Source: Rickettsiaceae bacterium
GTDB taxonomy: Bacteria > Pseudomonadota > Alphaproteobacteria > Rickettsiales > Rickettsiaceae
Length of the DNA: 14,949 nucleotides
Direction: 5' to 3'
NCBI GenBank assembly: GCA_021741285.1
Contig: JAIOYD010000012.1
Coordinates: forward strand, 1 to 14,949
Shown: positions 8,165 to 14,714 of the stretch, piece after piece
How the letters are laid out: every line of letters starts with the position of its first letter
Numbering within the stretch: position 1 is the first letter of the stretch
Program-made: the position numbers and the translations under genes
Notes under the pieces: model-generated
The model's database searches: none
The model's input: the letters and a program-made list of their open reading frames with translations, nothing else
What the model was told of the DNA's origin: nothing

Positions 8165-8320
8165 GGAAATAAAATCCTTGTATTTTGGAGAGAGGTTTTA
8201 AAAAATTAGGACAAAATATTATTGCTTTGATGTAGGAATTGTATTAATCCTGTAAATTAAGGTTCATTGTATTTTGGAAAGCAAAATACAATTTATATTA
8301 CACTAGAATAATTATCGTTT
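8165..8320. repeat. htpG-coaD intergenic region with duplicated 12-mer and strong hairpin
   Basis: TTGTATTTTGGA occurs twice, at 8178-8189 and 8267-8278. The second copy is the left arm of a perfect 11-base-pair hairpin (8266-8276 with 8282-8292) with the loop GAAAG. The first copy can pair only partly, with CAAAATA at 8212-8218. The hairpin follows htpG and lies 29 bases before the coaD start. It is AT-rich and lacks a long T-run, so it may be a weak terminator or an element in the coaD leader. Confidence 0.5.
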
Positions 8321-8824
8321 ATGGCCAATAAAATAATAGGAATCTATCCAGGGACTTTTGATCCAATTACAAACGGGCATGCGGATATTATTTCCAGAGC
8401 AAGTAGAATTGGTGATGAATTAGTTTTGGCGATATCGTCTTCAGTCTCTAAAAATCCGATGTTTTCAATAGAAGAAAGGTGCCAGATGGCAACGCTTTAT
8501 TTAGAAAAATACGGAATAGCTTCAAATGTTAAAGTAATGCACTTCGATGGTCTGTTAGTAAATTTTGCAAGCAAAGTAGGTGCTCATTTTATAATCAGGG
8601 GGCTTAGAGCGGTATCAGATTTTGAGTATGAATTTCAAATGGCTTGTATGAATTCAAGATTAGATGAGACAATAGAAACGATTTTTCTTCCAGCTTCAGA
8701 GAAAAATCAATTTATTTCTTCTAAATTGGTAAAGGAAATAGTGAGTTTAGGGGGTGATATCTCTTCTTTTGTAATACCAGAAATCAAAGATAGATTAGTT
8801 CAGTACTACCAGAGTAAGTTGTAG
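8321..8824 (+). CDS. coaD: Phosphopantetheine adenylyltransferase
   Basis: CoaD transfers AMP from ATP to 4'-phosphopantetheine, the penultimate step of coenzyme A synthesis. The 167-residue length is normal. The nucleotidyltransferase motif GTFDPITNGHADII is at residues 11-24, with the H/T-x-G-H site as NGH. IIRGLRAVSDFEYEFQM lies near 87-104 and the C-terminal ISSKLVKEI near 132-140 completes the active site. The ATG at 8321 begins right before the family motif; no good Shine-Dalgarno is visible. The alr gene starts 2 bases after its stop, so the two are co-transcribed. Confidence 0.97.
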   Translation: MANKIIGIYPGTFDPITNGHADIISRASRIGDELVLAISSSVSKNPMFSIEERCQMATLYLEKYGIASNVKVMHFDGLLVNFASKVGAHFIIRGLRAVSDFEYEFQMACMNSRLDETIETIFLPASEKNQFISSKLVKEIVSLGGDISSFVIPEIKDRLVQYYQSKL

Positions 8825-8826
8825 GT

Positions 8827-9909
8827 ATGAGCAGTTCAAAATGCACTCTACAAGTAAGTTTACGTATAATAGAAGAAAATTACCGAGCGCTTAGTGCGGA
8901 ATGTCCTAATTCTGAAACTGGGGCTGCGGTAAAAGCTAATTGCTATGGGCTTGGCGTTAAGCAAATTTCTCCCGTGCTGAAACAATCAGGTTGCACGCAT
9001 TTTTTTGTAGCCAATATCGAAGAAGGAGTGAGTTTAAGAAAGATATTAGGGACTGATGTAAATATCTATGTTTTGAACGGAGTATTTTTTGGTCAGGCTG
9101 AAGTTTTTAAAGAACATGGTTTAGTTCCAGTTTTAAATCATTTGGGGCAAATTAAGATTTGGCAAGAATTTGCTGTCAAGCTTAACCATGTCCTGCCTTG
9201 CTTTATTCATTTTGACACGGGGATGAATAGACTAGGAATGCCTGAAACAGAATCTATAGATTTAGTGCAAACAGATACAGCTGGGCTCGATGTATTATGT
9301 GTTATGAGTCATCTCGCGAGCTCTGAAGAGCGCGATAATTTGTATAATAAAATCCAGCTAGAAAAATTTATTAAATTAGCGAATAAATTTCCAAATGCTA
9401 AGAGAAGTTTGGCAAATTCAAGGGGTATTTTTCTAGGGCATGAGTATCAATTGGATCTGGTAAGACTTGGTGCTGCTTTATATGGTATTAACCCAAATAA
9501 TGAATCAATAATTCAAAACCCTGTACAATTATTTGCACCTATTATACAAATACACCAATTGAGACCAGGAGAATCGACGGGTTATAACAGTACTTACACT
9601 AATTCAACTAAAGAGAGTTGCTCAATTGTCACTATTCCGATTGGATACGCGGATGGATTTTTACGTTGTTTAAGCAATAAATTTGTTTTTTATATAAACG
9701 GTCATAAGGCACCTATCATTGGCAGAGTCTCCATGGATTTAGTCATTATTGACGTGTCCTTGGTTCCAGAAAAAGACGTGTTTCTGGGACAAAAAGTGGA
9801 GGTGCTTGGCAACAATTGTACTCCAGATGCAATGGCACAGATAGCGCAAACAAATGCCCATGAAGTTTTAACAAGGCTTGGCGATCGCTTCGATAGAATA
9901 TATACTTAA
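8827..9909 (+). CDS. alr: Alanine racemase
   Basis: Alr interconverts L- and D-alanine with pyridoxal phosphate and supplies D-Ala for peptidoglycan. The 360-residue protein has the PLP lysine in AAVKANCYGLG (Lys36). The motif usually reads KANAYG or KADAYG; here Asn-Cys replaces the usual pair. It also has HFDTGMNRLGMP, VMSHLASSE, LDLVRLGAALYGINP and the C-terminal GYNSTYTN, with the second catalytic Tyr expected there, followed by IPIGYADGF and GRVSMDLVIIDV. It follows coaD after 2 bases and precedes mlaE by 26 bases. Together with the transglycosylase it supports retained peptidoglycan metabolism. Confidence 0.96.
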   Translation: MSSSKCTLQVSLRIIEENYRALSAECPNSETGAAVKANCYGLGVKQISPVLKQSGCTHFFVANIEEGVSLRKILGTDVNIYVLNGVFFGQAEVFKEHGLVPVLNHLGQIKIWQEFAVKLNHVLPCFIHFDTGMNRLGMPETESIDLVQTDTAGLDVLCVMSHLASSEERDNLYNKIQLEKFIKLANKFPNAKRSLANSRGIFLGHEYQLDLVRLGAALYGINPNNESIIQNPVQLFAPIIQIHQLRPGESTGYNSTYTNSTKESCSIVTIPIGYADGFLRCLSNKFVFYINGHKAPIIGRVSMDLVIIDVSLVPEKDVFLGQKVEVLGNNCTPDAMAQIAQTNAHEVLTRLGDRFDRIYT

Positions 9910-9935
9910 GAAAATATCATTAATATAAGTTAAAT

Positions 9936-10709
9936 ATGTTTGTAGCAGTTCAGCAGTTAGGTAGTAAAACAATAAATTCCACCCGCACCATTGGCGTTCT
10001 TGCGATATTTATAGCTAAGACTTTTATTGGGTTCGGTAAAAGACCTTTTTATATAGGTTTGATAGGAAGGCAGCTAATGATCATTGGGTACTATTCATTA
10101 CCAGTTGTTGCAATGACTGCTGTCTTTTCTGGAGCGGTGCTTGCACTACAAAGCTACACAGGTTTTTCTAGGTTCTCAGCGGAAAGCTCCATTGCTACCG
10201 TTGTTGTCTTATCTATCACCAGAGAACTGGGTCCAGTGTTGGCAGGACTGATGGTTGCTGGAAGAGTGGGTGCCTCTATAGCTGCTGAAATTGGTACTAT
10301 GAGGGTTACAGAGCAAATTGATGCACTATTTACGCTCTCTACAGATCCAATAAAGTATCTCGTTTGCCCTAGAGTCATTGCGGCTGTTATTACATTACCC
10401 TGCTTAGTGTTGGTTGGAGATAGTATTGGTGTTTTGGGCGGTTATCTTGTTAGCACTTATAAGCTTGGATTTAACAGTACTAGCTATATTATCAATACAG
10501 TGGAGTATCTGGAATCAATGGACGTTATCTCCGGTTTGGTAAAGGCAGCTGCATTTGGTTTTATTATAGCTATCATGAGTTGTTATCATGGTTATTTTTC
10601 AGATAAAGGTGCAAGAGGGGTAGGTGCGGCTACTACTGCAGCGGTGGCTAGTTCCTCTATCCTTATTCTCATAAGCAACTATTTAATTACGGAGTTATTT
10701 TTTAATTGA
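9936..10709 (+). CDS. mlaE: MlaE-family ABC transporter permease
   Basis: MlaE is the inner-membrane permease of the Mla phospholipid transporter that maintains outer-membrane lipid asymmetry. The 257-residue protein has about five hydrophobic segments. It carries the family core: SGAVLALQSYTGF near residues 65-77, ELGPVLAGLMVAGRVGASIAAEIGTM near 96-121, then EQIDAL, a strongly conserved block of this family. The C-terminal SCYHGYFSDKGARGVG is also typical. The stop TGA overlaps the mlaF ATG by one base, so translation is probably coupled. No mlaD, mlaC or mlaB is visible in the window. Confidence 0.95.
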   Translation: MFVAVQQLGSKTINSTRTIGVLAIFIAKTFIGFGKRPFYIGLIGRQLMIIGYYSLPVVAMTAVFSGAVLALQSYTGFSRFSAESSIATVVVLSITRELGPVLAGLMVAGRVGASIAAEIGTMRVTEQIDALFTLSTDPIKYLVCPRVIAAVITLPCLVLVGDSIGVLGGYLVSTYKLGFNSTSYIINTVEYLESMDVISGLVKAAAFGFIIAIMSCYHGYFSDKGARGVGAATTAAVASSSILILISNYLITELFFN

Positions 10710-11476
10710 TGAACGATGAACTAAAATTCAAAATAAGATCACTGAATAAAGCATTTGGAACTAACCACGTACTTAAAGGTATTGATCTAGATGTGGTTAA
10801 AGGTAGTTCCTTGATAATTCTTGGGGGCTCTGGTTCTGGTAAATCGGTTTTAATTAAGTTAATGGTTGGTCTAGTCACAGCCGATTCTGGCAGCATTTTA
10901 TATGAAGGCAATGAGTCTCTTGGTATGTCTTACAAAGAGCGTTTGAAGATGTTAGAGAATTGTGGTTATTTATTTCAGGCTGGTGCCTTATTCGATTCCT
11001 TGACTGTTCAACAAAACATTACATTTTTTGCAGAAAAATTACATTCACTTACTAAAAAAGATACGAGAGATCTAGCCGGCAGGAAATTACAGTCTGTTGG
11101 CTTATCAAGTAAAATTTTAGACCTTTATCCATCTGAGTTATCAGGTGGGATGCAAAAAAGAGTATCGTTAGCGAGGGCTATATGCATTGATCCAAAGGTA
11201 ATATTTTTTGACGAACCAACAACTGGTCTAGACCCTATCATGTCTAATGTTATAAATGATTTGATAGTTAAGATCAGGGAGGAGCTTGGTGCTACGACAG
11301 TTACTATTACCCACGATATGCAGAGTGCAAGGAAAATTGGCAAGGAAATAGCCTTTTTGTTTGAAGGTAAAATTGTTTGGTCAGGTAAAATGAGCGATAT
11401 TGATAGCACCGATAATGATAATCTACGCCAATTTATCACCGGTGAGATCTCAAAATCTGCTTTTGTAGAAGCATAA
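10709..11476 (+). CDS. mlaF: MlaF-family ABC transporter ATP-binding protein
   Basis: This cytoplasmic ATPase powers the MlaE permease. The 255-residue protein has Walker A GGSGSGKS near residues 43-50, a Q-loop in YLFQAGALFDSLTV, the ABC signature LSGGMQKRVSLARA near 143-156, Walker B VIFFDEPTTGLDP near 163-175 and the switch His in TITHDM. The phrase QAGALFDSLTV is typical of the MlaF branch. I use the ATG at 10709 rather than the TTG just before it. Older rickettsial annotations call this a ribonucleotide transport protein, which is not supported. A hairpin downstream probably ends the run. Confidence 0.95.
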   Translation: MNDELKFKIRSLNKAFGTNHVLKGIDLDVVKGSSLIILGGSGSGKSVLIKLMVGLVTADSGSILYEGNESLGMSYKERLKMLENCGYLFQAGALFDSLTVQQNITFFAEKLHSLTKKDTRDLAGRKLQSVGLSSKILDLYPSELSGGMQKRVSLARAICIDPKVIFFDEPTTGLDPIMSNVINDLIVKIREELGATTVTITHDMQSARKIGKEIAFLFEGKIVWSGKMSDIDSTDNDNLRQFITGEISKSAFVEA

Positions 11477-11479
11477 GAT

Positions 11480-11510
11480 ATTTAGCTGTATTTTTGAAAA
11501 ATGGCTAAAT
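11480..11510 (+). terminator. Hairpin after mlaF, probable terminator
   Basis: ATTTAGC (11480-11486) pairs with GCTAAAT (11504-11510), and inside it TTTTT can pair with AAAAA across a small bulge. The hairpin lies 4 bases after the mlaF stop and before the rplU promoter. The following TATTATTG is only moderately T-rich, so termination is inferred mainly from position. Confidence 0.5.
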
Positions 11511-11515
11511 TATTA

Positions 11516-11543
11516 TTGACTTGAGTTGAATTAGATATATACT
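11516..11543 (+). promoter_or_regulatory. Sigma-70-like promoter of rplU-rpmA
   Basis: TTGACT (11516-11521) and TATACT (11538-11543) are 16 bases apart and match five of six consensus positions each. The predicted start of transcription is near 11550, giving a leader of about 35 bases before the rplU ATG. Confidence 0.68.
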
Positions 11544-11584
11544 GCATAGCGATTATTTTAATCTTTACGTGAGAATTTGCCGAT

Positions 11585-11902
11585 ATGTTTGCAGTTGTAA
11601 AAACAGGTGGTAAGCAATATAAAGTTGCAAAAAACAGCATAATTAAAGTCGAAAAAATTGAAGGCATTCCTGGAAGCAAGATTGAGCTAGATCAGATCCT
11701 AATGCTTGGTGAAGCCTCTAAAGCTTCGTTCATAGGTACTCCAATAGTTAAGGGTGCGAGCGTGACAGCAGAGATTATCAGTCAGTTTAGAGATGATAAA
11801 ATCATTATTTTCAAAAAGAAAAGACGCCAACATTATCGTCGTAAAAACGGTCACAGACAATCTCTGACTGAATTGAAAATATTAGATATAGTAAAAAAAT
11901 AA
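11585..11902 (+). CDS. rplU: 50S ribosomal protein L21
   Basis: L21 is a large-subunit ribosomal protein that binds 23S rRNA. The 105-residue length is normal. It begins [27 protein letters not shown], the conserved N-terminal block, and has the basic [16 protein letters not shown] segment near residues 78-94. It is followed 11 bases later by rpmA, the usual pairing, and a clear promoter lies upstream. Confidence 0.98.
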   Translation: MFAVVKTGGKQYKVAKNSIIKVEKIEGIPGSKIELDQILMLGEASKASFIGTPIVKGASVTAEIISQFRDDKIIIFKKKRRQHYRRKNGHRQSLTELKILDIVKK

Positions 11903-11913
11903 GGTAGGAAAAA

Positions 11914-12159
11914 ATGGCAACCAAAAAAGCTGGTGGTAGTTCCAAAAACGGTCGTGATTCGGCTGGTCGAAGACTTGGTGCAAAAAAAGGTGATGGCCAA
12001 CCAGTAATTTCTGGTAATATCATTGTTCGCCAACGCGGTACAAAAATTCGTGCTGGAAAAAACGTAGGGATGGGTAAAGATCACACTTTATTCGCTACGA
12101 TGGAAGGCAAGGTTGAATTTGTTACAAAGAAAAATTTTAAACTAGTGAATGTTATCTAA
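11914..12159 (+). CDS. rpmA: 50S ribosomal protein L27
   Basis: L27 is a large-subunit protein whose N-terminus reaches toward the peptidyl transferase centre. The 81-residue sequence starts [22 protein letters not shown] and has the conserved [12 protein letters not shown] and [12 protein letters not shown]. The protein starts directly with ATKKAGG, without the short cleavable leader found in Firmicutes. AGGA precedes the ATG. It is the second gene of the rplU-rpmA pair. Confidence 0.98.
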   Translation: MATKKAGGSSKNGRDSAGRRLGAKKGDGQPVISGNIIVRQRGTKIRAGKNVGMGKDHTLFATMEGKVEFVTKKNFKLVNVI

Positions 12160-12429
12160 TAACATTTTTATAGCTTAATACCATTCCGGTCAATTGGTAT
12201 AATCATTTAGCTTGACCGCCTCTATTATTTTAGTTATACAGGTTTGAAGATGCTAAGTTAGTGCCGATGTTATTGTACTAAGCGCTAAAGGCCATGCAGA
12301 AGAATTTTATCACGGATCTAGTGCTATACACCTATAAGATATATGTTGTGTATTGGCGCTATTTATTCATTTGTACAAACTATAGGTTAGGGGTATTAGC
12401 TACTAGTTATTCATTAAAGATTTTTATCT
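12160..12429. other. Intergenic region between rpmA and tRNA-Arg
   Basis: About 270 bases have no supported gene. Just after rpmA two overlapping hairpins are possible: ATACCA/TGGTAT at 12178-12200 and CGGTCAA/TTGACCG at 12187-12218. They cannot form together, and the second could end rpmA transcription. A weaker ATACAC/GTGTAT dyad lies near 12323-12355. A possible tRNA promoter and a repeat of a tRNA segment lie near the right end and are listed separately. Confidence 0.45.
12371..12399 (+). promoter_or_regulatory. Possible promoter of tRNA-Arg
   Basis: TTGTAC (12371-12376) and TATTAG (12394-12399) are 17 bases apart, and the tRNA begins 30 bases after the -10 box. The boxes match the consensus only partly (four of six each), so this is tentative. 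Confidence 0.3.
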
Positions 12430-12506
12430 GCACCCGTAGCTCAATTGGATAGAGTATTTGACTACGAATCAAAAGGTTAGGGGTTCGACTCCCTTCGGGT
12501 GCACCA
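12430..12506 (+). tRNA. tRNA-Arg (anticodon ACG), CCA encoded
   Basis: The 77-base sequence folds as a tRNA. The acceptor stem pairs GCACCCG with CGGGTGC. The D arm contains AGCTCAATTGGATAGAG. The anticodon stem pairs TTTGA with TCAAA around the loop CTACGAA, giving anticodon ACG (reads CGN arginine codons after A34 editing). The T arm is GGGGTTCGACTCCC, the discriminator is A and CCA is encoded at 12504-12506. Its 3' part is the antisense strand of the recombinase gene's end, so it is very probably the integration site of the element to the right. Confidence 0.95.
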
Positions 12507-14030
12507 TTCTCCATTTTTAGGCAATTTTACGAATGCGTCAAACGGTGGACGCAAGGTATAACGCAGCTTGTGGCCTTTTAGCTCTAGGTTCTGAAATACC
12601 AAATTTACTAATTTACGTTTTTGTTCAATGTCAGAACTTCTAAATGCTTTTCCTGCCCCAGAAGCTAGTTTTAATGCGCCTACCAAGCATTCCGAGAAAT
12701 TATTATCTGCTCTGTTGTTACTTTCTATTTCTTTCAGTAAATCATCGCGTTTTTGTTCTAGTGATTTTCTTTTTACTTTATATTCAGCTTCACCAAAATC
12801 GCCATCCAGAAATAAATCTGTTAACTTATCCATACGGTTTTTGAGTTTATTGTGTTCTGACTGTAGCTCTTTTACTTTTTCCTTATAATAATCTTTTTCT
12901 GCATTTGCTGAACTTTTTATTGCACCTATTACTTTTTCAAGTAATTCTGGTTCTAAATACATTGTATCAAATACTTTTTGCACTTCTTTTAGTACTTTTG
13001 CTTCTTTCACGTATATATACCTTTCTGGGTTACTCGGATCCCACGTACGCAGGTACGTCCACTCATCTACTTTTCCATTGCTGTACTTTTTGTTTTTAGT
13101 CTCAGCAGTAACAACTCTACCAGTTGTGGCGCATGTAATCAATCCCCTAAATACATACTCCTTTGCTCCCCATTTAAATGGCTTCTTACTCCAGCCTAAA
13201 CGCACTCTCTGGCACTGATCAAATAAATCTTTGCTGATAATGGGTGGATATATATGCGGATATTCCTTGTCATCTTTTTTTACTTTCATTATTCCATAAT
13301 AAAAAGGATTCTGAATAATACTATGAATATGCGAGAGGCATAAATAGCCCTGATTGCCCCTGGAATTACGTAAACCCCATTCCTTAGTCTTTTTGACCAG
13401 GTACGACAAAGTATAAGTTCCTGTTGCATATTCCTCAAATAAACGCCTAATCAGTGGAGCACGCATTTTATCAACAACAATTTCTCCCTTGCCCCGATCA
13501 TGCTTGCTACCATTATTAATGTGTAGGTAGCCAATAGGAGCAGTGCTAACCCATTCCCCCATCCTGAGTTTTTGGGCTATGCTTCGGTTGACATTATCCC
13601 TCAGACTGTCAACATAATTTTGTGCCATCATTACGAACATATTCCATACCATCTTTTCTTGCGAGGTAGAATATTTATGCATAATGCAATTTTCGGTATA
13701 AAAATGCAGCTCGATTTCTTCCCTCTCAATAAGATCATTCAGCAAAGGCGTTTCCTTGTTATTACGCTGCAGCCTATCAACTTTATCAGTAACAACTGCT
13801 ATAATTTCTTTTTGCTTTTTGGCAAAATCTATAGCCTCTAAAAATTTTTCTCTATTGCCAACAGTAGAAGACTCAGAGAATTTAAATATTTTAAGAAGCT
13901 CTAAACCTTTACGCAGGCAATATTCTTCCAATCTATAAACTTGCGCATCAATTGAGTAGCCTTCTTCTTGTTCTTTTGAGGACACTCTTGCGAGTATAAT
14001 TGCTTTAGTGGCTTTTTTTCTATCTTTCAT
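12477..14030 (-). CDS. Large serine recombinase (integrase)
   Basis: The 517-residue enzyme probably integrates and excises the element at tRNA-Arg. The N-terminal resolvase domain has AIILARVSSKEQEEGYSIDAQ, with the nucleophile expected at Ser17, and VVTDKVDRLQRN near residues 80-91. A Recombinase domain follows (about 160-290, with GYLHINNG, LIRRLFEEYATGTYTL and NPFYYG). A zinc-ribbon-like region (RGLITCATTGRVV) follows but has only one evident cysteine. A coiled coil rich in Lys, Glu and Leu spans about 375-430. AAGGGA lies 8 bases before the ATG. The last nine residues (WCTRRESNP) and the stop are encoded by the tRNA antisense strand. Confidence 0.93.
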   Translation of the reverse strand: MKDRKKATKAIILARVSSKEQEEGYSIDAQVYRLEEYCLRKGLELLKIFKFSESSTVGNREKFLEAIDFAKKQKEIIAVVTDKVDRLQRNNKETPLLNDLIEREEIELHFYTENCIMHKYSTSQEKMVWNMFVMMAQNYVDSLRDNVNRSIAQKLRMGEWVSTAPIGYLHINNGSKHDRGKGEIVVDKMRAPLIRRLFEEYATGTYTLSYLVKKTKEWGLRNSRGNQGYLCLSHIHSIIQNPFYYGIMKVKKDDKEYPHIYPPIISKDLFDQCQRVRLGWSKKPFKWGAKEYVFRGLITCATTGRVVTAETKNKKYSNGKVDEWTYLRTWDPSNPERYIYVKEAKVLKEVQKVFDTMYLEPELLEKVIGAIKSSANAEKDYYKEKVKELQSEHNKLKNRMDKLTDLFLDGDFGEAEYKVKRKSLEQKRDDLLKEIESNNRADNNFSECLVGALKLASGAGKAFRSSDIEQKRKLVNLVFQNLELKGHKLRYTLRPPFDAFVKLPKNGEWCTRRESNP

Positions 14031-14130
14031 TGTTGTTTCCCTTTGTTTGTTTCGTTATCGATGGAAGGTCTATATCCTTGACTTCCTTATATAAGCTACC
14101 CTCACTATCCATGAAGTAAAAATCAGCCAT
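14020..14130 (-). CDS. Small ORF overlapping the recombinase start
   Basis: This 36-codon frame begins MADFYFMDSEGSLYKEVKD and ends GNNNER. Its ATG lies 2 bases after the stop of the 95-aa gene, and its own stop lies inside the recombinase gene, 11 bases past that gene's ATG. Tight packing on both sides favours a real, translationally coupled gene. It is acidic at the front and basic at the end, with no recognised domain. There is no Shine-Dalgarno of its own. In tyrosine and serine integrase modules a small protein beside the integrase is often a directionality factor, but nothing in the residues proves that here. Confidence 0.45.
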   Translation of the reverse strand: MADFYFMDSEGSLYKEVKDIDLPSITKQTKGNNNER

Positions 14131-14132
14131 GT

Positions 14133-14420
14133 TTATTTTTTTAGGAAGTTAAAGTAACAATACATGTCATATTGTTGCTCATGCTCTTTTCGTGATAGTG
14201 AACTGTTAATAATTACAATAATCTTATTTGGTAACTGTTTATTAATTAACGTAGTTATCTCTTGAGAATGCCTATGAGCGCCTGTCACATAGTCAATGAC
14301 ATTTGGTGGAGGAGTAAAATTTTTGTTGTGGGATTTAAGAAAAGCTTGTTGATTGGCTAGAGATTCTTCCTGATTCTGTTTTGAGCGATGAAAGATAATG
14401 ATAGTATTTTCGGTAGTCAT
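14133..14420 (-). CDS. 95-aa protein resembling a shortened serine-recombinase N-terminal domain
   Basis: The sequence follows the plan of a resolvase domain: TIIIFHRSKQNQEESLANQQAFL corresponds to the catalytic strand and helix (usual form IIYARVSxxxQ..SL..Q...L), VIDYVTGAHRHSQEITTLIN to the D-x-x-SGA-x-x-R-x-x-L segment, and KIIVIINSSLSR to the VVxxxDRLSR segment. It keeps an Arg and a Ser near the active-site position but one residue is missing between them. It stops at 95 residues with no DNA-binding domain. AAGGGGG lies 6 bases upstream of the ATG at 14420. It heads a three-gene unit with the 36-aa ORF and the recombinase. The domain match is my own by-eye reading and is moderate in strength. 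Confidence 0.6.
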   Translation of the reverse strand: MTTENTIIIFHRSKQNQEESLANQQAFLKSHNKNFTPPPNVIDYVTGAHRHSQEITTLINKQLPNKIIVIINSSLSRKEHEQQYDMYCYFNFLKK

Positions 14421-14423
14421 AAC

Positions 14424-14478
14424 GTTACCCCCTTTTGGTTAAACTTAAAGTTTTTAAGTTTTGACCACCAAAAGTAAC
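14424..14478. promoter_or_regulatory. Nested dyad covering the ribosome site of the 95-aa gene
   Basis: CTTTTGGT (14432-14439) is complementary to ACCAAAAG (14467-14474), GTTAC (14424-14428) to GTAAC (14474-14478), and inside these AAACTTA (14441-14447) to TAAGTTT (14455-14461). The symmetric block spans the ribosome-binding site upstream of the 95-aa gene. It could be an operator for a repressor or an RNA hairpin hiding the ribosome site. Confidence 0.5.
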
Positions 14479-14481
14479 CAT
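14425..14481 (-). CDS. Putative 18-aa leader peptide
   Basis: A short frame, MVTFGGQNLKTLSLTKRG, runs from the ATG at 14479-14481 to a TAA that lies 4 bases before the ATG of the 95-aa gene. Its last codons overlap that gene's Shine-Dalgarno, so translating it could control or couple the next gene. Its start region can pair with upstream leader segments. Phage immunity leaders of the P4/P1 type also carry short ORFs at this position; homology is not shown. Confidence 0.35.
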   Translation of the reverse strand: MVTFGGQNLKTLSLTKRG

Positions 14482-14714
14482 TTTAGGATTCCTTCGGTGG
14501 TCGGGGAGTTAGTAAAACTGCCTAAGACAGCTATGATAACCTTTAGGCAAAAATATTAATCTTGGCCCTGAACATGCGTTACCATCTCCCCGACCAAAAT
14601 AGTCGAGGATACATCATTTATGGCTGATATCTACCACTTAGGTTAAAGGTTACTACACCCCAGAATAGCTTTACAGCCATTCTGCCTGTAATTTTACCCA
14701 AATCTATAAATAAG

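Larger units (their letters stand above)
14424..14690 (-). ncRNA. Candidate structured leader/antisense RNA (P4/C4-like)
   Basis: Reading toward the recombinase on the minus strand, this stretch contains a hairpin at 14661-14684 (CAGAAT and GCT with AGC and ATTCTG), a perfect 10-base pairing of 14586-14595 with 14499-14508, GCCTAA/TTAGGC at 14520-14548, TAAAGGTTA (14644-14652) with TAACCTTTA (14537-14545), GGTTACT (14648-14654) with AGTAACC (14473-14479), and GACCACC (14463-14469) with GGTGGTC (14496-14502). Several share bases and exclude each other. The last two involve the leader-ORF start region. This recalls the CI and C4 immunity RNAs of P4 and P1/P7, but I cannot confirm a family from the sequence alone. 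Confidence 0.4.

Noticed and set aside
12249..12330. Short plus-strand frames between rpmA and tRNA-Arg
   Set aside because: The longest is about 22 codons with no ribosome site or recognisable residues.
12160..12429. Second tRNA or other known structured RNA near tRNA-Arg
   Set aside because: The hairpins there do not form a cloverleaf and no TTCGA-type T loop is present.
12628..13938. Several plus-strand frames opposite the serine recombinase
   Set aside because: They are antisense to a gene with a complete resolvase and Recombinase domain and show no features of their own.
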